Counted from the stretch's first letter, positions 9,718 through 18,670 are shown. The stretch: 64,000 bases of DNA from Sciscionella marina DSM 45152 (GCF_000379465.1 NZ_KB905425.1:329163-393162), one strand, 5' to 3'. A program made the numbers and translations. The notes: generated by a model not told the origin, from the letters alone.

Positions 9718-10959
9718 TCAGGGTACGAAATACCCGCTGAGATCGGCGACGAGATGGGTCGAACCGTTTGCGTTGTACGCCGCGAACTTTCCGTCACCGA
9801 GCGGGATATTCGCCATGTTCGAGAGGATCTGGCCCTTTTTCAGGTTCAGGTTCGAGGTGTCCGGGCGCTGCGCGTTCGCCGCGTACGCGTCCAGGTGGGT
9901 GTCCACGGTCGGGGTGACCCCGGTCAGGTTCACCGTGGCGGCGGGCGAATCCGAGGGCGCCCCGGTCGCGGTGACCGTGCGCACCCCGTGCGGGCCGAGC
10001 GGTCCGCCGCTGCTGCGGGTGTCCGCGATCCGGGTAGGTGCGACCGGCTGATAGGAGGCGGTGCCGTCCCCGCCGTAGTAGCCGGAGAGGTCCGCGATCA
10101 CGTCGGTGCTGCCGTTGTTGTTGTAGACGCGCAGCTTCTTCGATTGGGAGAGCCCGACCGTGACGAAGTTCGGTGTGGTGTCCCCCGCGTCGATGTTCAC
10201 CGAGGAACCGGTCGGCCGCGGTGTTCCGTCCGGGTAGGCGGTGAGGTAGGTGTTTCCGGTGTGCGCGATCCCGGTGACGTTGAGGGTGACCGCGTTGACC
10301 CCGTCCGGGACCTGCTTGCTCAGATCGAGCACGGTTTCCTTGCCGGGACCGACCGGATCGCCGGAGCGGGTGTCGAGTACCCGTTTCGGGGCGGTCGCGC
10401 CGTATCCGGTCGCGCCCTCCTGCGAGCTCGAGTAGAAACCGGAGAGATCCCCGATGACGTGCGCGCTTCCGGCGTTGTTGTAGAAGCTGATCGCCGGCTT
10501 GCCCGCATCGGTGCCGAGCGGGACGACCACCTGGTTGCTGCGCGTCATGCCCTTGGTGAGGTTGATCGCCGATGCCGAGGATCGTGGCTGTCCCGCGGGG
10601 AACACCGAGATGAAGGTGTCCGCGGTGACGTTGGTGGCGGTCAGGTTGAACACCACGGCCGTGGCGCCCTTGGGTACCCCGCCGGTGAACTGCATGGTGG
10701 AGGTGCCGCGGGGGCCGAGCGGCTTGTTGTCGGCGCGCGTATCGATGAACCGGAACGGTGCATAGGAGACGTATTTCCCCTTCGGATACCCCGCGAGGTC
10801 CCCGATCGAGGGCGCGGCCGCTCCCTCGTGCAGTTCGGTGGTGATTCCGTCACGCTGCGTGGGCTCGCTGGCCGAAACAGGTGCAGCGGTCGTTGCGGCG
10901 AGCACGGCGAGCGCTACGGCCGTGAACACCCTCGATACGGTGCGGTTCACGCTGTTCAC
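9718..10959 (-). CDS. Secreted protein of three RVLDTR/GYY repeats (paralogue C)
   Basis: A 413-residue exported paralogue. The start is put at GTG 10959 (VNSVNRTVSR). This puts a signal peptide (hydrophobic core VFTAVALAVLAATTAAPVSA) at the N-terminus and avoids overlap with the methyltransferase gene; GTG 10950 is an alternative. After a linker come three repeats (about 63-175, 183-290, 296-411). Their openings are RFIDTR, RVLDTR and RIADTR; strands are FNLTATN, LNVTGI and VNLTGV; ends are GFY, GYY and GYF. The third repeat finishes the protein. It lies 43 nt downstream of the methyltransferase gene, so it may be co-transcribed with the membrane-protein operon. No catalytic motif is seen. 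Confidence 0.78.
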   Translation of the reverse strand: MNSVNRTVSRVFTAVALAVLAATTAAPVSASEPTQRDGITTELHEGAAAPSIGDLAGYPKGKYVSYAPFRFIDTRADNKPLGPRGTSTMQFTGGVPKGATAVVFNLTATNVTADTFISVFPAGQPRSSASAINLTKGMTRSNQVVVPLGTDAGKPAISFYNNAGSAHVIGDLSGFYSSSQEGATGYGATAPKRVLDTRSGDPVGPGKETVLDLSKQVPDGVNAVTLNVTGIAHTGNTYLTAYPDGTPRPTGSSVNIDAGDTTPNFVTVGLSQSKKLRVYNNNGSTDVIADLSGYYGGDGTASYQPVAPTRIADTRSSGGPLGPHGVRTVTATGAPSDSPAATVNLTGVTPTVDTHLDAYAANAQRPDTSNLNLKKGQILSNMANIPLGDGKFAAYNANGSTHLVADLSGYFVP

Positions 10960-11002
10960 CGTACCCGAGCTCGGTCCGGTTGTGGCTGCGATAATTAGTG
11001 CT

Positions 11003-11611
11003 TCAGGCGGATGCGACCAGCACGAATTCGTTGTAAGGGAACACCTTGCCCGCCGCCCGGGGCAGCGGGAACGAGATCTGCTTACGCGGGGTGAACCCGA
11101 GCCGGCGGGCCACATCGGCGAGCCCGTCGAAATCGGTGAAGGCCACGTGGGTCGCGTCCGTCGCGTAGCCCTTCTCCTGCGGGCAGATGAACACCACGGT
11201 CGCACCGGGGGCGAGATAGCCGGTGTACTCGCCGAGCACCTCGAGCGCCTGCTCCCGGGACATGTGTTCGATCAGGTGCGCCGCCAGCAGTCCACCGAAG
11301 CGGCCCTGCTGGGCGTACTCCGACTCGTGGAACTCCTCGGAGGTGAACGCGGTGAGCCCGCGCTTGCGGCATTCCTCGATCGAGGTCGGGTTGTGGTCGA
11401 CGCCGACCGCGTGCGGGTACAGGTGCCCGAGGTTGCGCCCGATCCCGCACCCTACGTCGAGAACCTCGCGGCCGCCGAAGAGTCGGCGCACGTTTCTGCG
11501 GTACGGCGCCTGGACGTCGAGCAGTTTCTTCCAGCGGCGGGCCTCATAGGTGCGCAACCGGTCGGTGTACTCGGTTCCTTCGGTGCCCGCATTGGCACTA
11601 TCCGGATTCAT
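11003..11611 (-). CDS. Class I SAM-dependent methyltransferase
   Basis: About 202 residues, with motif I VLDVGCGIGRN and an acidic motif II (AVGVDHNP), the usual S-adenosylmethionine-binding Rossmann pattern. LAAHLIEHM resembles the motif IV/post-motif region of small-molecule and lipid methyltransferases. No membrane segment is visible. The start chosen is ATG 11611; an upstream in-frame TTG at 11620 is possible. It overlaps the end of the upstream membrane-protein gene by 14 nt, so the two are co-translated. Its substrate is unknown; the neighbours suggest an envelope glycan or lipid. Confidence 0.8.
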   Translation of the reverse strand: MNPDSANAGTEGTEYTDRLRTYEARRWKKLLDVQAPYRRNVRRLFGGREVLDVGCGIGRNLGHLYPHAVGVDHNPTSIEECRKRGLTAFTSEEFHESEYAQQGRFGGLLAAHLIEHMSREQALEVLGEYTGYLAPGATVVFICPQEKGYATDATHVAFTDFDGLADVARRLGFTPRKQISFPLPRAAGKVFPYNEFVLVASA

Positions 11612-12578
11612 GGGCGTCAAGGGTAGCCGTCCGGTTTTCGTTGTTACCGATCGGTGCCCACCGTTTTGCCGTAATTGCCGCGATTCCCGCTCCGAGCAGG
11701 TCGGCGACCACCAGCATCACCCGGGACACGATCGCGAACGTGAAGGCCTGCGAGTAGGGCATCGAAGCGATCAGGATCGCCACGATCACGGCCTCGCGGA
11801 TGCCGATGCCCGAGGGCACCACGAAGGCGAGGATCCCCGCGTTGAAACCGATGCTGATCGCCGCCGTGCACAGCAGGAAGCCGATGAAGCCCGGGGTGGC
11901 GCCGACCGACTGGGCCAGGATCCACAGGTGCAGGCCGTAGCAGGCGAAGGCGAGCAGCTGCAGCCCGATGCTCTTGCCCACCATCGACCAGCGCAGCGAC
12001 TGGTCCAGAGGCGGCCTGCGCATCAGCTTGAGCAGCAGGTTCACCAGCCTGGTCAGCACCGGGGGGCAGGCCGCGATCAGGCCGATGGGCAGCAGCGGGG
12101 TCAGATACCAGATCCAACCGATCTTCGCCGAGAGCGGGCCGAAGGTGCTCGCCGCGTAGAGCACCGCGGCCAGCATCCCGGTGCCCACTCCGATGATCGT
12201 GGCCACGAACACCCGGGAGCGGGAGACACCCGCCTTGCGCCCGAGCTCGATCTGCAGCAGGTAGGCCCACACCGAACCGGGGATGTATTTGCCGAGGATC
12301 CCGACCAGGTTCACCTGCGCGGCACGCAGTACCGAAAGCGGTTTGCCGAGCCCGTTGACCAGCACCCGCCAGGCGAACACCGCGACGAACACGGCGGCGA
12401 GCGCGGCCAGTTCGGAGGCCACCGTCGCTTCCCAGGGGATCGTCCGGATGGTGGCCCACACCCGGTCCCAGTCGCGGTAGATCGCCCAGACCGCGCCGAG
12501 GAGCACGGCGACGACCAGCAGCCTGCGTCCCCAGTTCAGCAGCAGCGCGCGCGTGCTCTTGGGGGATTCCTCGGTCAT
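11598..12578 (-). CDS. LPG-synthase-type transmembrane protein (UPF0104/AglD-like)
   Basis: A 326-residue integral membrane protein with about 8 hydrophobic helices. It carries the hallmarks of the lysylphosphatidylglycerol synthase transmembrane (flippase-like) family: the LGKYIPGSVWAYL loop after the second or third helix and PSGIGIREA near the C-terminus. Such domains are known to move or bind lipid substrates, and stand-alone versions often sit beside glycosyltransferases. It starts 20 nt from the end of the upstream polytopic membrane protein and overlaps the methyltransferase gene downstream. A role in lipid-linked sugar translocation is inference. Confidence 0.8.
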   Translation of the reverse strand: MTEESPKSTRALLLNWGRRLLVVAVLLGAVWAIYRDWDRVWATIRTIPWEATVASELAALAAVFVAVFAWRVLVNGLGKPLSVLRAAQVNLVGILGKYIPGSVWAYLLQIELGRKAGVSRSRVFVATIIGVGTGMLAAVLYAASTFGPLSAKIGWIWYLTPLLPIGLIAACPPVLTRLVNLLLKLMRRPPLDQSLRWSMVGKSIGLQLLAFACYGLHLWILAQSVGATPGFIGFLLCTAAISIGFNAGILAFVVPSGIGIREAVIVAILIASMPYSQAFTFAIVSRVMLVVADLLGAGIAAITAKRWAPIGNNENRTATLDAHESG

Positions 12579-12597
12579 GAAGAAATAGCGTAGGGGG

Positions 12598-14508
12598 TTA
12601 GCCGAGGCGATAGATCTTCGCGTCCGCGTTGCGGAAGACCAGCGTCAGCTCCTTGACCTTCGACAGCTCGTCGAGGCCGCGCGCCCGGTGCAGGTTCTCC
12701 CGGATGTGCCCGTCCCCGACGATCACGTACTTGACCCGCAGCCGCTTGGCCGCCGCGCGCACGGCCGGGTCGGTGTCGTACTCGTCGAACTTCGCCATGA
12801 GCAGCGCCGGATCCTTCCCGACGTGGTGCTTGTCGTAGTGCCCCGCGATCGGGCGCACCCCGGAGACCGCGTACATCCACGCGGAGCCGTCGTTGCGGTC
12901 GTTCATCACCCACTCGCCCGGTTCGGCGAGCTCGCCGAGCTTTTCCAGGGCCTCGTACTCACCACTGTCCACCGCGGGACCGTCGCCGTACTGCTTGGCC
13001 ATGATCGAAGTGTTCAGCCCGTAGTAGAAACCGCTGGTGAGCAGGGCGAACACCACGGCCACGAGGGCGGTCGCGATGATCTGCGTGCCACGCAGCCGCG
13101 GCAGGACCCGGGTGCCGAGCGCGGTGAGACCGGTGCACACCTGTGCGAGACCGTGTCCGGCGATGACGGTGAGCGGGATCGTGGCGAGCGCGATGAGCCG
13201 CCACTGGTCGTTCCACCACGGCCGGGTCAGCGTGATCGCCAGGTGGTTGTTGTACGCGGTCGCGGCGACGAAGAGGGCCCCGAAGATCGCGGCGGAGAAC
13301 AGCAGCCAGCGCGCCCCGCGCAGCTTGCGCAGGACCGCGAGCCCGATCCACAGCGGGATGGCCAGCCATATCTGCGGGAAGTCCTGCAGGAACTGGAAAC
13401 TCAGCAGCGAACCGATCGCCCTGCTCGCGGTGAAGTCGCTCTTCCAGATGATGATCGTGCTGTCGGACGCGCTCGAGGCGGAACCGAGCAGGAACGGAAT
13501 GCTGACCGCGATGGCGAGGATACCCGCGAGCACCAGGGCACGCAGTTCGCGGCCGAACCGGCGCAGATCACCCCACCATCTGGTCAGCAGCAGCGGAATC
13601 GCGTAGAGGATGGCGGTGAACAGTCCCGACGGCTGGAGCGCGAGCAGGCCCGCGGCACCGATCGCGAACAGCAACCCGGCCTCGAACCTGCGGTTGTCCA
13701 GGAAATACGTGGTGAGCAGCAGGAAAGCGAGGCTGAGGATGCTGGCCGTCTCGAATGGCAGCAGTGGTCCGCGCCAGAGCATGTCGTAGAGGGCGGAAAG
13801 CGAGCCGACCGCGATCAGGGCGGTGAACCCCGCGGTGAGCACCCGGACGCCGAACCAGCGCAGCAGCGCCACCAGGACGAGCGCCAGCATGCCGGGCAGC
13901 AGCACGGTCTGGGTGTTGAGCACCACGCCCGCCGGTATCCCGGTCAGCTTGAAGACCACCGCAGCGACCAGGTGATACGCGTTCGGGTAGAACGCACCGC
14001 CCTGCTCGTAGTAGTTGATCTTGCTCATCCCGGTGAGGCTGCCGTCGCCGGTCTCGGCGAGGTAGCGGATGCTGTTCGCGTGGAACACGGCATCCCAGTC
14101 CTGGGGGATGTGGGTGAGGTTGCCGGTCGCTCCCGCGACGATCGCCGCACCGGCCACGGCGGCCACGGCGACCGCCCCGATCGCGAACAGCGTCTCGTTG
14201 CGGTTCCATCCCGCGGTGCTCCGCGGAGCCGGAAGGCGCCTGCTGGACAGGAGATACAGCCCGCGCAGGATGGCCGTGGCCACGACCGTCGAGCCCAGGT
14301 AGGTCCATACCGACCAGGGAATACCGATCGCTGTGGTCAGCGGGCCGAACAGCCCGGCAATGGCGTAGGAGATCAGCGGGGCGGTCGCGGCAAGTAGCCA
14401 TCCGCGCAGTCCCGCGGCGAATCCGGCGGCCAGGCCAGGGAGCCAGAGCGCGACGATATACAGCAGGGCGGTCAGTACGACCAGCGGAAGATCATCAGTA
14501 GCGGGCAT
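12598..14508 (-). CDS. Large polytopic membrane protein (DUF6541-like, possible GT-C enzyme)
   Basis: A 636-residue protein with about 12 predicted membrane helices in the first 500 residues, then an extracytoplasmic C-terminal domain of about 120 residues. That domain carries EWVMNDRNDGSAWMYAVSG and KRLRVKYVIVGDG. The layout recalls the actinobacterial DUF6541 family and GT-C glycosyltransferases that use polyprenyl-phosphate sugars. The diagnostic acidic residue of a first periplasmic loop was not assigned with confidence, so the enzyme class is tentative. It is the first gene of a leftward operon with the flippase-like protein and the methyltransferase, all near the galactan genes. Role in envelope glycan assembly is inferred from context. 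Confidence 0.65.
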   Translation of the reverse strand: MPATDDLPLVVLTALLYIVALWLPGLAAGFAAGLRGWLLAATAPLISYAIAGLFGPLTTAIGIPWSVWTYLGSTVVATAILRGLYLLSSRRLPAPRSTAGWNRNETLFAIGAVAVAAVAGAAIVAGATGNLTHIPQDWDAVFHANSIRYLAETGDGSLTGMSKINYYEQGGAFYPNAYHLVAAVVFKLTGIPAGVVLNTQTVLLPGMLALVLVALLRWFGVRVLTAGFTALIAVGSLSALYDMLWRGPLLPFETASILSLAFLLLTTYFLDNRRFEAGLLFAIGAAGLLALQPSGLFTAILYAIPLLLTRWWGDLRRFGRELRALVLAGILAIAVSIPFLLGSASSASDSTIIIWKSDFTASRAIGSLLSFQFLQDFPQIWLAIPLWIGLAVLRKLRGARWLLFSAAIFGALFVAATAYNNHLAITLTRPWWNDQWRLIALATIPLTVIAGHGLAQVCTGLTALGTRVLPRLRGTQIIATALVAVVFALLTSGFYYGLNTSIMAKQYGDGPAVDSGEYEALEKLGELAEPGEWVMNDRNDGSAWMYAVSGVRPIAGHYDKHHVGKDPALLMAKFDEYDTDPAVRAAAKRLRVKYVIVGDGHIRENLHRARGLDELSKVKELTLVFRNADAKIYRLG

Positions 14509-14720
14509 CTCAAACTATCCGTAAAGGGCTGGAGACGCCGTCACGTTAGCGGATGTGTTCGGAGTGGTTTCGGCACGCTACCGGAACGGGAGGCGGGCCG
14601 GTCCGGATCATCGCACCGTGCTGACCAGCCCCCCGGTAGTAATGACGCCATCACCACCCGTACTGCAAAACGCTTTCCGAATGTTGCGTTCGCGGATGTG
14701 TTCCTCGGTACCCGGAACGC

Positions 14721-15536
14721 TCAGAACCAGCGTTCGAGTATTTCGGCGATCCCGTCCTCGTTATTGCTCGCCGTGACCTCGTCGGCGACCTCGAGCACCG
14801 AGTCGTGCGCGTTGCCCATCGCGATCCCGTTGCCCGCCCAGCTCAGCATCTCGATGTCGTTGGGCATATCGCCGAAGGCGAGCACCCGCTCGGGCGTCAC
14901 GCCGTGCTCGGCGGCGAGGTGCGCGAGCCCGGTCGCCTTGGTCACCCCGGGCGCGCTGAATTCGATCAGCCCGTAGTTCGCCGAGTAGGTGACGTTCAGG
15001 TCGATTCCCTCGATACCGCGCACGATCCCGGCCATCTCGGCGCTGCTGAGTTCGGCGGACCGGGCGAGCAGTTTCACGCCCGGCTGCGCGGTGAGTTCGG
15101 TGGCCGGAGCGTTGCGCCGCGGCCGCTCGCCGTCCCACGGGTGCGTATAACCGGGCTCGGTGAGGAAGGCGACGATACCGGGGTCCTCGGCGCGTTCACC
15201 GATGCGCTCGACCGCGAAGTTCACCGAGGGAATGGCCGCACGCAACCGTTCGGTGACCTGTTCGAGGACGGCCGGTGCGATGGTGTTTGTGCCGAGGATC
15301 CGGTCCTTGCCGATGTCGTAGTGCACGGAACCGTTGCAGCACACGGCGTGCCCGTCGATCCCGGCTTCCTCGGCGATCCACGGGATCCAGCGCGGTGGCC
15401 TGCCGGTGGCCAGGACGAACGGGGTCCCGGCCGCCACCACCCTTGCGATGGCCGCGCGGGTTCGCACGCCGACCTTGTCCTGGTCGTCGAGCAGGGTGCC
15501 GTCCACATCGGACGCGATCAACAAGGGTTGTTCCAC
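14721..15536 (-). CDS. HAD-superfamily Cof-type phosphatase
   Basis: A 271-residue hydrolase. The nucleophile motif is SDVDGTLLDD (Asp 10 and Asp 12). ATGRPP gives the motif II Thr, a conserved Lys sits in PGVKLLAR or GVTKATGL, and GDMPNDIEML supplies the metal-binding acids. A C2-type cap domain lies between. Such enzymes dephosphorylate sugar phosphates or nucleotides in the cytosol; the substrate cannot be told. Near glf and serS, it corresponds in position to Rv3813c of M. tuberculosis (from memory). The gene is transcribed leftward, and a rightward gene starts 31 nt upstream of it. Confidence 0.88.
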   Translation of the reverse strand: MEQPLLIASDVDGTLLDDQDKVGVRTRAAIARVVAAGTPFVLATGRPPRWIPWIAEEAGIDGHAVCCNGSVHYDIGKDRILGTNTIAPAVLEQVTERLRAAIPSVNFAVERIGERAEDPGIVAFLTEPGYTHPWDGERPRRNAPATELTAQPGVKLLARSAELSSAEMAGIVRGIEGIDLNVTYSANYGLIEFSAPGVTKATGLAHLAAEHGVTPERVLAFGDMPNDIEMLSWAGNGIAMGNAHDSVLEVADEVTASNNEDGIAEILERWF

Positions 15537-15567
15537 TCTTCCAGTGTGACCCGTTACGGTCGTCCAT

Positions 15568-16446
15568 ATGCGTATAGGGGTTGTGATTCTGCCCGAGCAC
15601 CGCTGGTGGGTTGCCGAGCCGAAGTGGCGGGCGGCCGAGGAATTCGGCTTTCATCATGTGTGGACCTACGACCACATCGGCTGGCGCTCGCTCGTCGAAG
15701 GGCCGTGGTTCGGCGCGGTGCCGACCCTGACCGCGGCGGCGATGATCACCTCTCGCATCCGGCTCGGGATGATGGTCACGTCCCCGAATTTCCGGCATCC
15801 GGTGCCCTTCGCGCGGGAACTGCTCGCCCTCGACGACATCTCGGACGGCCGGTTCACCCTCGGTATCGGCGCCGGCGGGCTCGGCTACGACACGGAGGTC
15901 TTCGGTGCGGAACCGCTCTCCGGGGCGCAGCGGTTCGCGCGGTTCACCGAATTCACCGAAAGCCTCGGCCGGTTGCTCGGTGAGAAGCAGAGCAGCTATT
16001 CCGGCGAGTACTTCACCGCGGTCGATGCCTACGGCGCGCCGGGATGCGTGCAGCAGCCAAGGATGCCGTTCGTGCTCGCGGCCAACGGCCCGAAGTCGTT
16101 GCGGTTCGCCGCGCGTCAAGGCGAGGGCTGGGTGACCACCGGTGGGCACGCCGAGGACGCGGAGCAGTGGTGGCGGCTGGTCCGGGACACCGTGGCGCGC
16201 TTCGAGGAGGCGCTTGCCGAGGAAGGCCGGGATCCCCGCTCGGTGCCGCGTTATCTGCAGACCGATGCCTGCCCGGTCACCGCGTTCGAATCGGTGGATT
16301 TCTTCGCCGAACAACTCGGGCGGGCGAAGGAGATGGGGTTCACCGATATGCTCGCGCCCTGGCCGCGCGATGAGGGGGTGTACGCGGCGAGGGAATCGGT
16401 GCTCGAACAGGTCGCCGCCGATGTGCTGCCGAACGTAGAGTCGTGA
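15568..16446 (+). CDS. LLM-class (luciferase-like) flavin-dependent oxidoreductase
   Basis: A 292-residue TIM-barrel protein. Features are the N-terminal MRIGVVILPEHRWW strand, the SRIRLGMMVTSPNFRHP block, LDDISDGRFTLGIGAGG and a later PFVLAANGPKS strand. Such proteins use FMN or F420 with a small organic substrate. The presence of an F420-dependent fgd elsewhere in the window makes F420 plausible, but no residue settles it. Its stop overlaps the GTG of the next gene by 4 nt, so the two are translationally coupled and may share a substrate pool. Confidence 0.85.
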   Translation: MRIGVVILPEHRWWVAEPKWRAAEEFGFHHVWTYDHIGWRSLVEGPWFGAVPTLTAAAMITSRIRLGMMVTSPNFRHPVPFARELLALDDISDGRFTLGIGAGGLGYDTEVFGAEPLSGAQRFARFTEFTESLGRLLGEKQSSYSGEYFTAVDAYGAPGCVQQPRMPFVLAANGPKSLRFAARQGEGWVTTGGHAEDAEQWWRLVRDTVARFEEALAEEGRDPRSVPRYLQTDACPVTAFESVDFFAEQLGRAKEMGFTDMLAPWPRDEGVYAARESVLEQVAADVLPNVES

Positions 16447-17624
16447 CGGCGCGCACAATCGCCGTCATCGGTGGCGGAATTCTCGGTCTGGCCACCGCCG
16501 CGGAACTGCGCCGCCGTGGGTACGGCGTCACGGTCCTGGAGAAGGAACCCGACTGGGCCGCGCACCAGACCGGCAACAATTCCAATGTCGTGCACGCCGG
16601 GCTGTATTACGCGCCCGGTTCCGCGAAGGCGCGGATGTCGGTCGCCGGAAACACCGCCATGGTCGGCTTCGCGCGTGAGCACGGGGTTCCGGTCGAGGTG
16701 TGCGGGAAGCTCGTCGTCGCGGTCACCGAGGACGAACTGCCCGCGCTCTACGAACTCGCCCGCCGCGCCGATGCCAATGGGGTACCCGCACGATTGGTCT
16801 CGCCCGCCGAAGCGCGTGAATACGAGCCGCACGTCGCCTGTGTCGCCGCGCTGCGCGTGGAATCGACCGCGATCATCGATTACCGGGCGGTGTGCGCCGC
16901 GCTCGTGGAGTCCCTTTCCGGGGCGGATTTGCGGCCTGGCACCGTGGTGCGCGGTATCCGTTTCCGGGGTGACCGGATCGAGCTCGCGACCGGTTACGAG
17001 GTGTTGCGCGCCGATGGGCTGGTCAACTGTGCCGGCCTGCACGCCGACCGGGTCGCGGAGCTTGCCGGAATCCGCCCGGCCGCGCGCATCGTGCCGTTCC
17101 GCGGGGAGTATCTGCACCTGCGCGGCGCGGCGCGGGATCTGGTGCGGGGGCTCATCTACCCGGTACCCGATGCCTCGCTGCCGTTTCTCGGTGTGCACCT
17201 GACCAGGATGCTCGACGGATCCGTGCACGCCGGGCCCAATGCGGTGCTCGCGCTGCGCCGCGAGGGGTATCGGTGGACCGATGTCTCGCCGGGCGAACTC
17301 GCCTCCCTCGCCCGGTATCCGGGACTGTGGCGGCTCGGCAGGCGTTATTGGCGCACCGGGGCCGAGGAGGTCGCGCGCTCGCTGTCCCGGAAACGGTTCG
17401 CGGCTTCGGCGGCACGGCTCGTTCCCGGGATCGCGGCGGGGGATCTCGTGGCGGGCGGTGCCGGGGTGCGCGCCCAGGCCATGCGCGCCGACGGCACCTT
17501 GGTGCAGGACTTCCTGCTCGACACCGTGCCCGGGCAGGTGCACGTGCTCAACGCGCCCTCGCCCGCGGCGAGCTGTGCTTTCCAGATCGGTGTACACATC
17601 GCGGATCAGTTGTCTCCGTTGTGA
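16443..17624 (+). CDS. lhgO: L-2-hydroxyglutarate oxidase-type FAD enzyme
   Basis: A 393-residue DAO-fold flavoprotein. It has IAVIGGGILGLATA (FAD dinucleotide motif, about 6-19) and the block HQTGNNSNVVHAGLYYAPGS that marks the LhgO family. FRGEYLHLRG and a C-terminal substrate region follow. LhgO oxidises L-2-hydroxyglutarate to 2-oxoglutarate, clearing a side product of central metabolism. The GTG start at 16443 overlaps the upstream stop (GTGA). The gene ends in a strong shared hairpin with the convergent chitosanase gene. Confidence 0.88.
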   Translation: MTARTIAVIGGGILGLATAAELRRRGYGVTVLEKEPDWAAHQTGNNSNVVHAGLYYAPGSAKARMSVAGNTAMVGFAREHGVPVEVCGKLVVAVTEDELPALYELARRADANGVPARLVSPAEAREYEPHVACVAALRVESTAIIDYRAVCAALVESLSGADLRPGTVVRGIRFRGDRIELATGYEVLRADGLVNCAGLHADRVAELAGIRPAARIVPFRGEYLHLRGAARDLVRGLIYPVPDASLPFLGVHLTRMLDGSVHAGPNAVLALRREGYRWTDVSPGELASLARYPGLWRLGRRYWRTGAEEVARSLSRKRFAASAARLVPGIAAGDLVAGGAGVRAQAMRADGTLVQDFLLDTVPGQVHVLNAPSPAASCAFQIGVHIADQLSPL

Positions 17625-17640
17625 ACACTGTTCTCGGACT

Positions 17641-17680
17641 GCCGTGAACGGTGCTCTCGAAGGAGAACACTGTTCACGGC
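17641..17680. terminator. 18-bp hairpin between lhgO and the chitosanase gene
   Basis: The arms 17641-17658 and 17663-17680 (GCCGTGAACGGTGCTCTC and its near-complement) match at 16 of 18 positions around a 4-nt GAAG loop. It sits between two convergent genes and can act as a bidirectional terminator. Confidence 0.7.
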
Positions 17681-17688
17681 CGACGGTC

Positions 17689-18525
17689 TCACTCGGGGAT
17701 CGTGTAACTGTCCCCGTAGGTCTTCCAGTGCAGTGGCGGGTTCAGGTCGAAGTTGCCCTTGTCGAGGAACACGCGCTGCTCGGTGTCCACCCTGCTGGTG
17801 TCCGAGTGTGCTTCTTCGGTGAGCATGGCCGCCTTGCGGGCGTCGAGAAACGCGTCCAGGTATTCGCGTTCGTCTCCGCCCTGCGCGGACGGTTTGGCGT
17901 GCTCGAGTGCGGTGTGCCGGATGCCGCCGAAGCTGGTGTCGCCGTCTCCCGGCCCGTGCATCACCATGGCGTCGTAGTAGATGAACTGGCCGAGCGCGCG
18001 CAGCCCGTCCTTTTTCGCCTGGTCCACCGCGGGATCGAAGTACATTGAATCGCGGAGATCATTCTGCGCCTTCTGGAAGGCCGGATCTTTCGCGGCTTTG
18101 TGCCAGTCCGCGGTGAAATCGGGATCGAGCCCATCGTGCGAATCGCTCCCGTTCACCTTGTGCAGTGCGTCCAGGTATTTCGCGAGAACGTTGTCCGGCT
18201 TGGCTTTCGTGTACTGCTCGACGAGTTCGAGCATGTCCCCGGTTCCCGAGGTGAAACCGATGATGCCGCCGGTATAACCACGCCCATCGCCGATGTCCTT
18301 GATGTACCGGTACTGTGCTTTCCAGTCCAGCGAGGAATTCTCCGCGCTGGACACGAGTTCCATCGCGATCTCTTTCTTGTGCGGTTCGGTGAGATCCGCC
18401 CCGGCCCGCTGTGTGGCGCTGTGCACTGTCTCGGGTGCGGCGCTCGCCGTGCCGAGAGGCAGGCCCGCGGCAAGGGCGGCGCCGAGGACGACCGCGGCGA
18501 GACGAGTACCCGGCTTCTTCGTCAT
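17689..18525 (-). CDS. csn: Secreted GH46 chitosanase
   Basis: A 278-residue exported endo-chitosanase. A signal peptide (about 1-30, cleavage near ASAAPE) precedes the catalytic domain. The general acid Glu 62 lies in SSAENSSLDW and the second carboxylate Asp 80 in DIGDGRGYTGG. Their spacing of 18 equals the E22/D40 pair of the Streptomyces N174 enzyme. TSGTGDMLELV and QFIYYDAMVMHGPG are further family blocks. It hydrolyses beta-1,4-linked glucosamine outside the cell. AGGAGG precedes the ATG, a perfect 17-nt palindrome lies 20 nt upstream, and TTGACA stands further up, so repressor control is expected. Confidence 0.95.
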   Translation of the reverse strand: MTKKPGTRLAAVVLGAALAAGLPLGTASAAPETVHSATQRAGADLTEPHKKEIAMELVSSAENSSLDWKAQYRYIKDIGDGRGYTGGIIGFTSGTGDMLELVEQYTKAKPDNVLAKYLDALHKVNGSDSHDGLDPDFTADWHKAAKDPAFQKAQNDLRDSMYFDPAVDQAKKDGLRALGQFIYYDAMVMHGPGDGDTSFGGIRHTALEHAKPSAQGGDEREYLDAFLDARKAAMLTEEAHSDTSRVDTEQRVFLDKGNFDLNPPLHWKTYGDSYTIPE

Positions 18526-18545
18526 GGGGACCTCCTGGATATTTA

Positions 18546-18592
18546 TTAGGAAATTTTCCTAACAAACTGCGAGGTTTGGCCCGGCTTGTCAA
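18546..18592 (-). promoter_or_regulatory. Chitosanase promoter with a perfect operator palindrome
   Basis: TTAGGAAATTTTCCTAA (18546-18562) is a perfect dyad of two 8-nt arms around one base. A consensus TTGACA -35 element (18587-18592, reverse strand) lies upstream, so the palindrome covers the -10/start region. It resembles, from memory, the operators bound by the ROK-family repressor CsnR in front of Streptomyces chitosanase genes. No csnR-like gene is in the window. Confidence 0.75.
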
Positions 18593-18617
18593 TGCCGTCA
18601 CGGTCCGTCGCGGTCGC

Positions 18618-18670
18618 GCAGCGTGGTGCCGCCACCCGGGCACTGCTGCATCCGGGTGGCGGCACGCTGC
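18618..18670 (-). terminator. Very stable hairpin downstream of serS
   Basis: GTGCCGCCACCCGG pairs perfectly with CCGGGTGGCGGCAC around a 12-nt loop. An outer GCAGC/GCTGC stem extends it across a 3-nt bulge. It lies about 115 nt past the serS stop. Confidence 0.7.

Noticed and set aside
10960-11205. Longer N-terminus of paralogue C
   Set aside because: It would overlap the methyltransferase gene on the same strand and bury the signal peptide.
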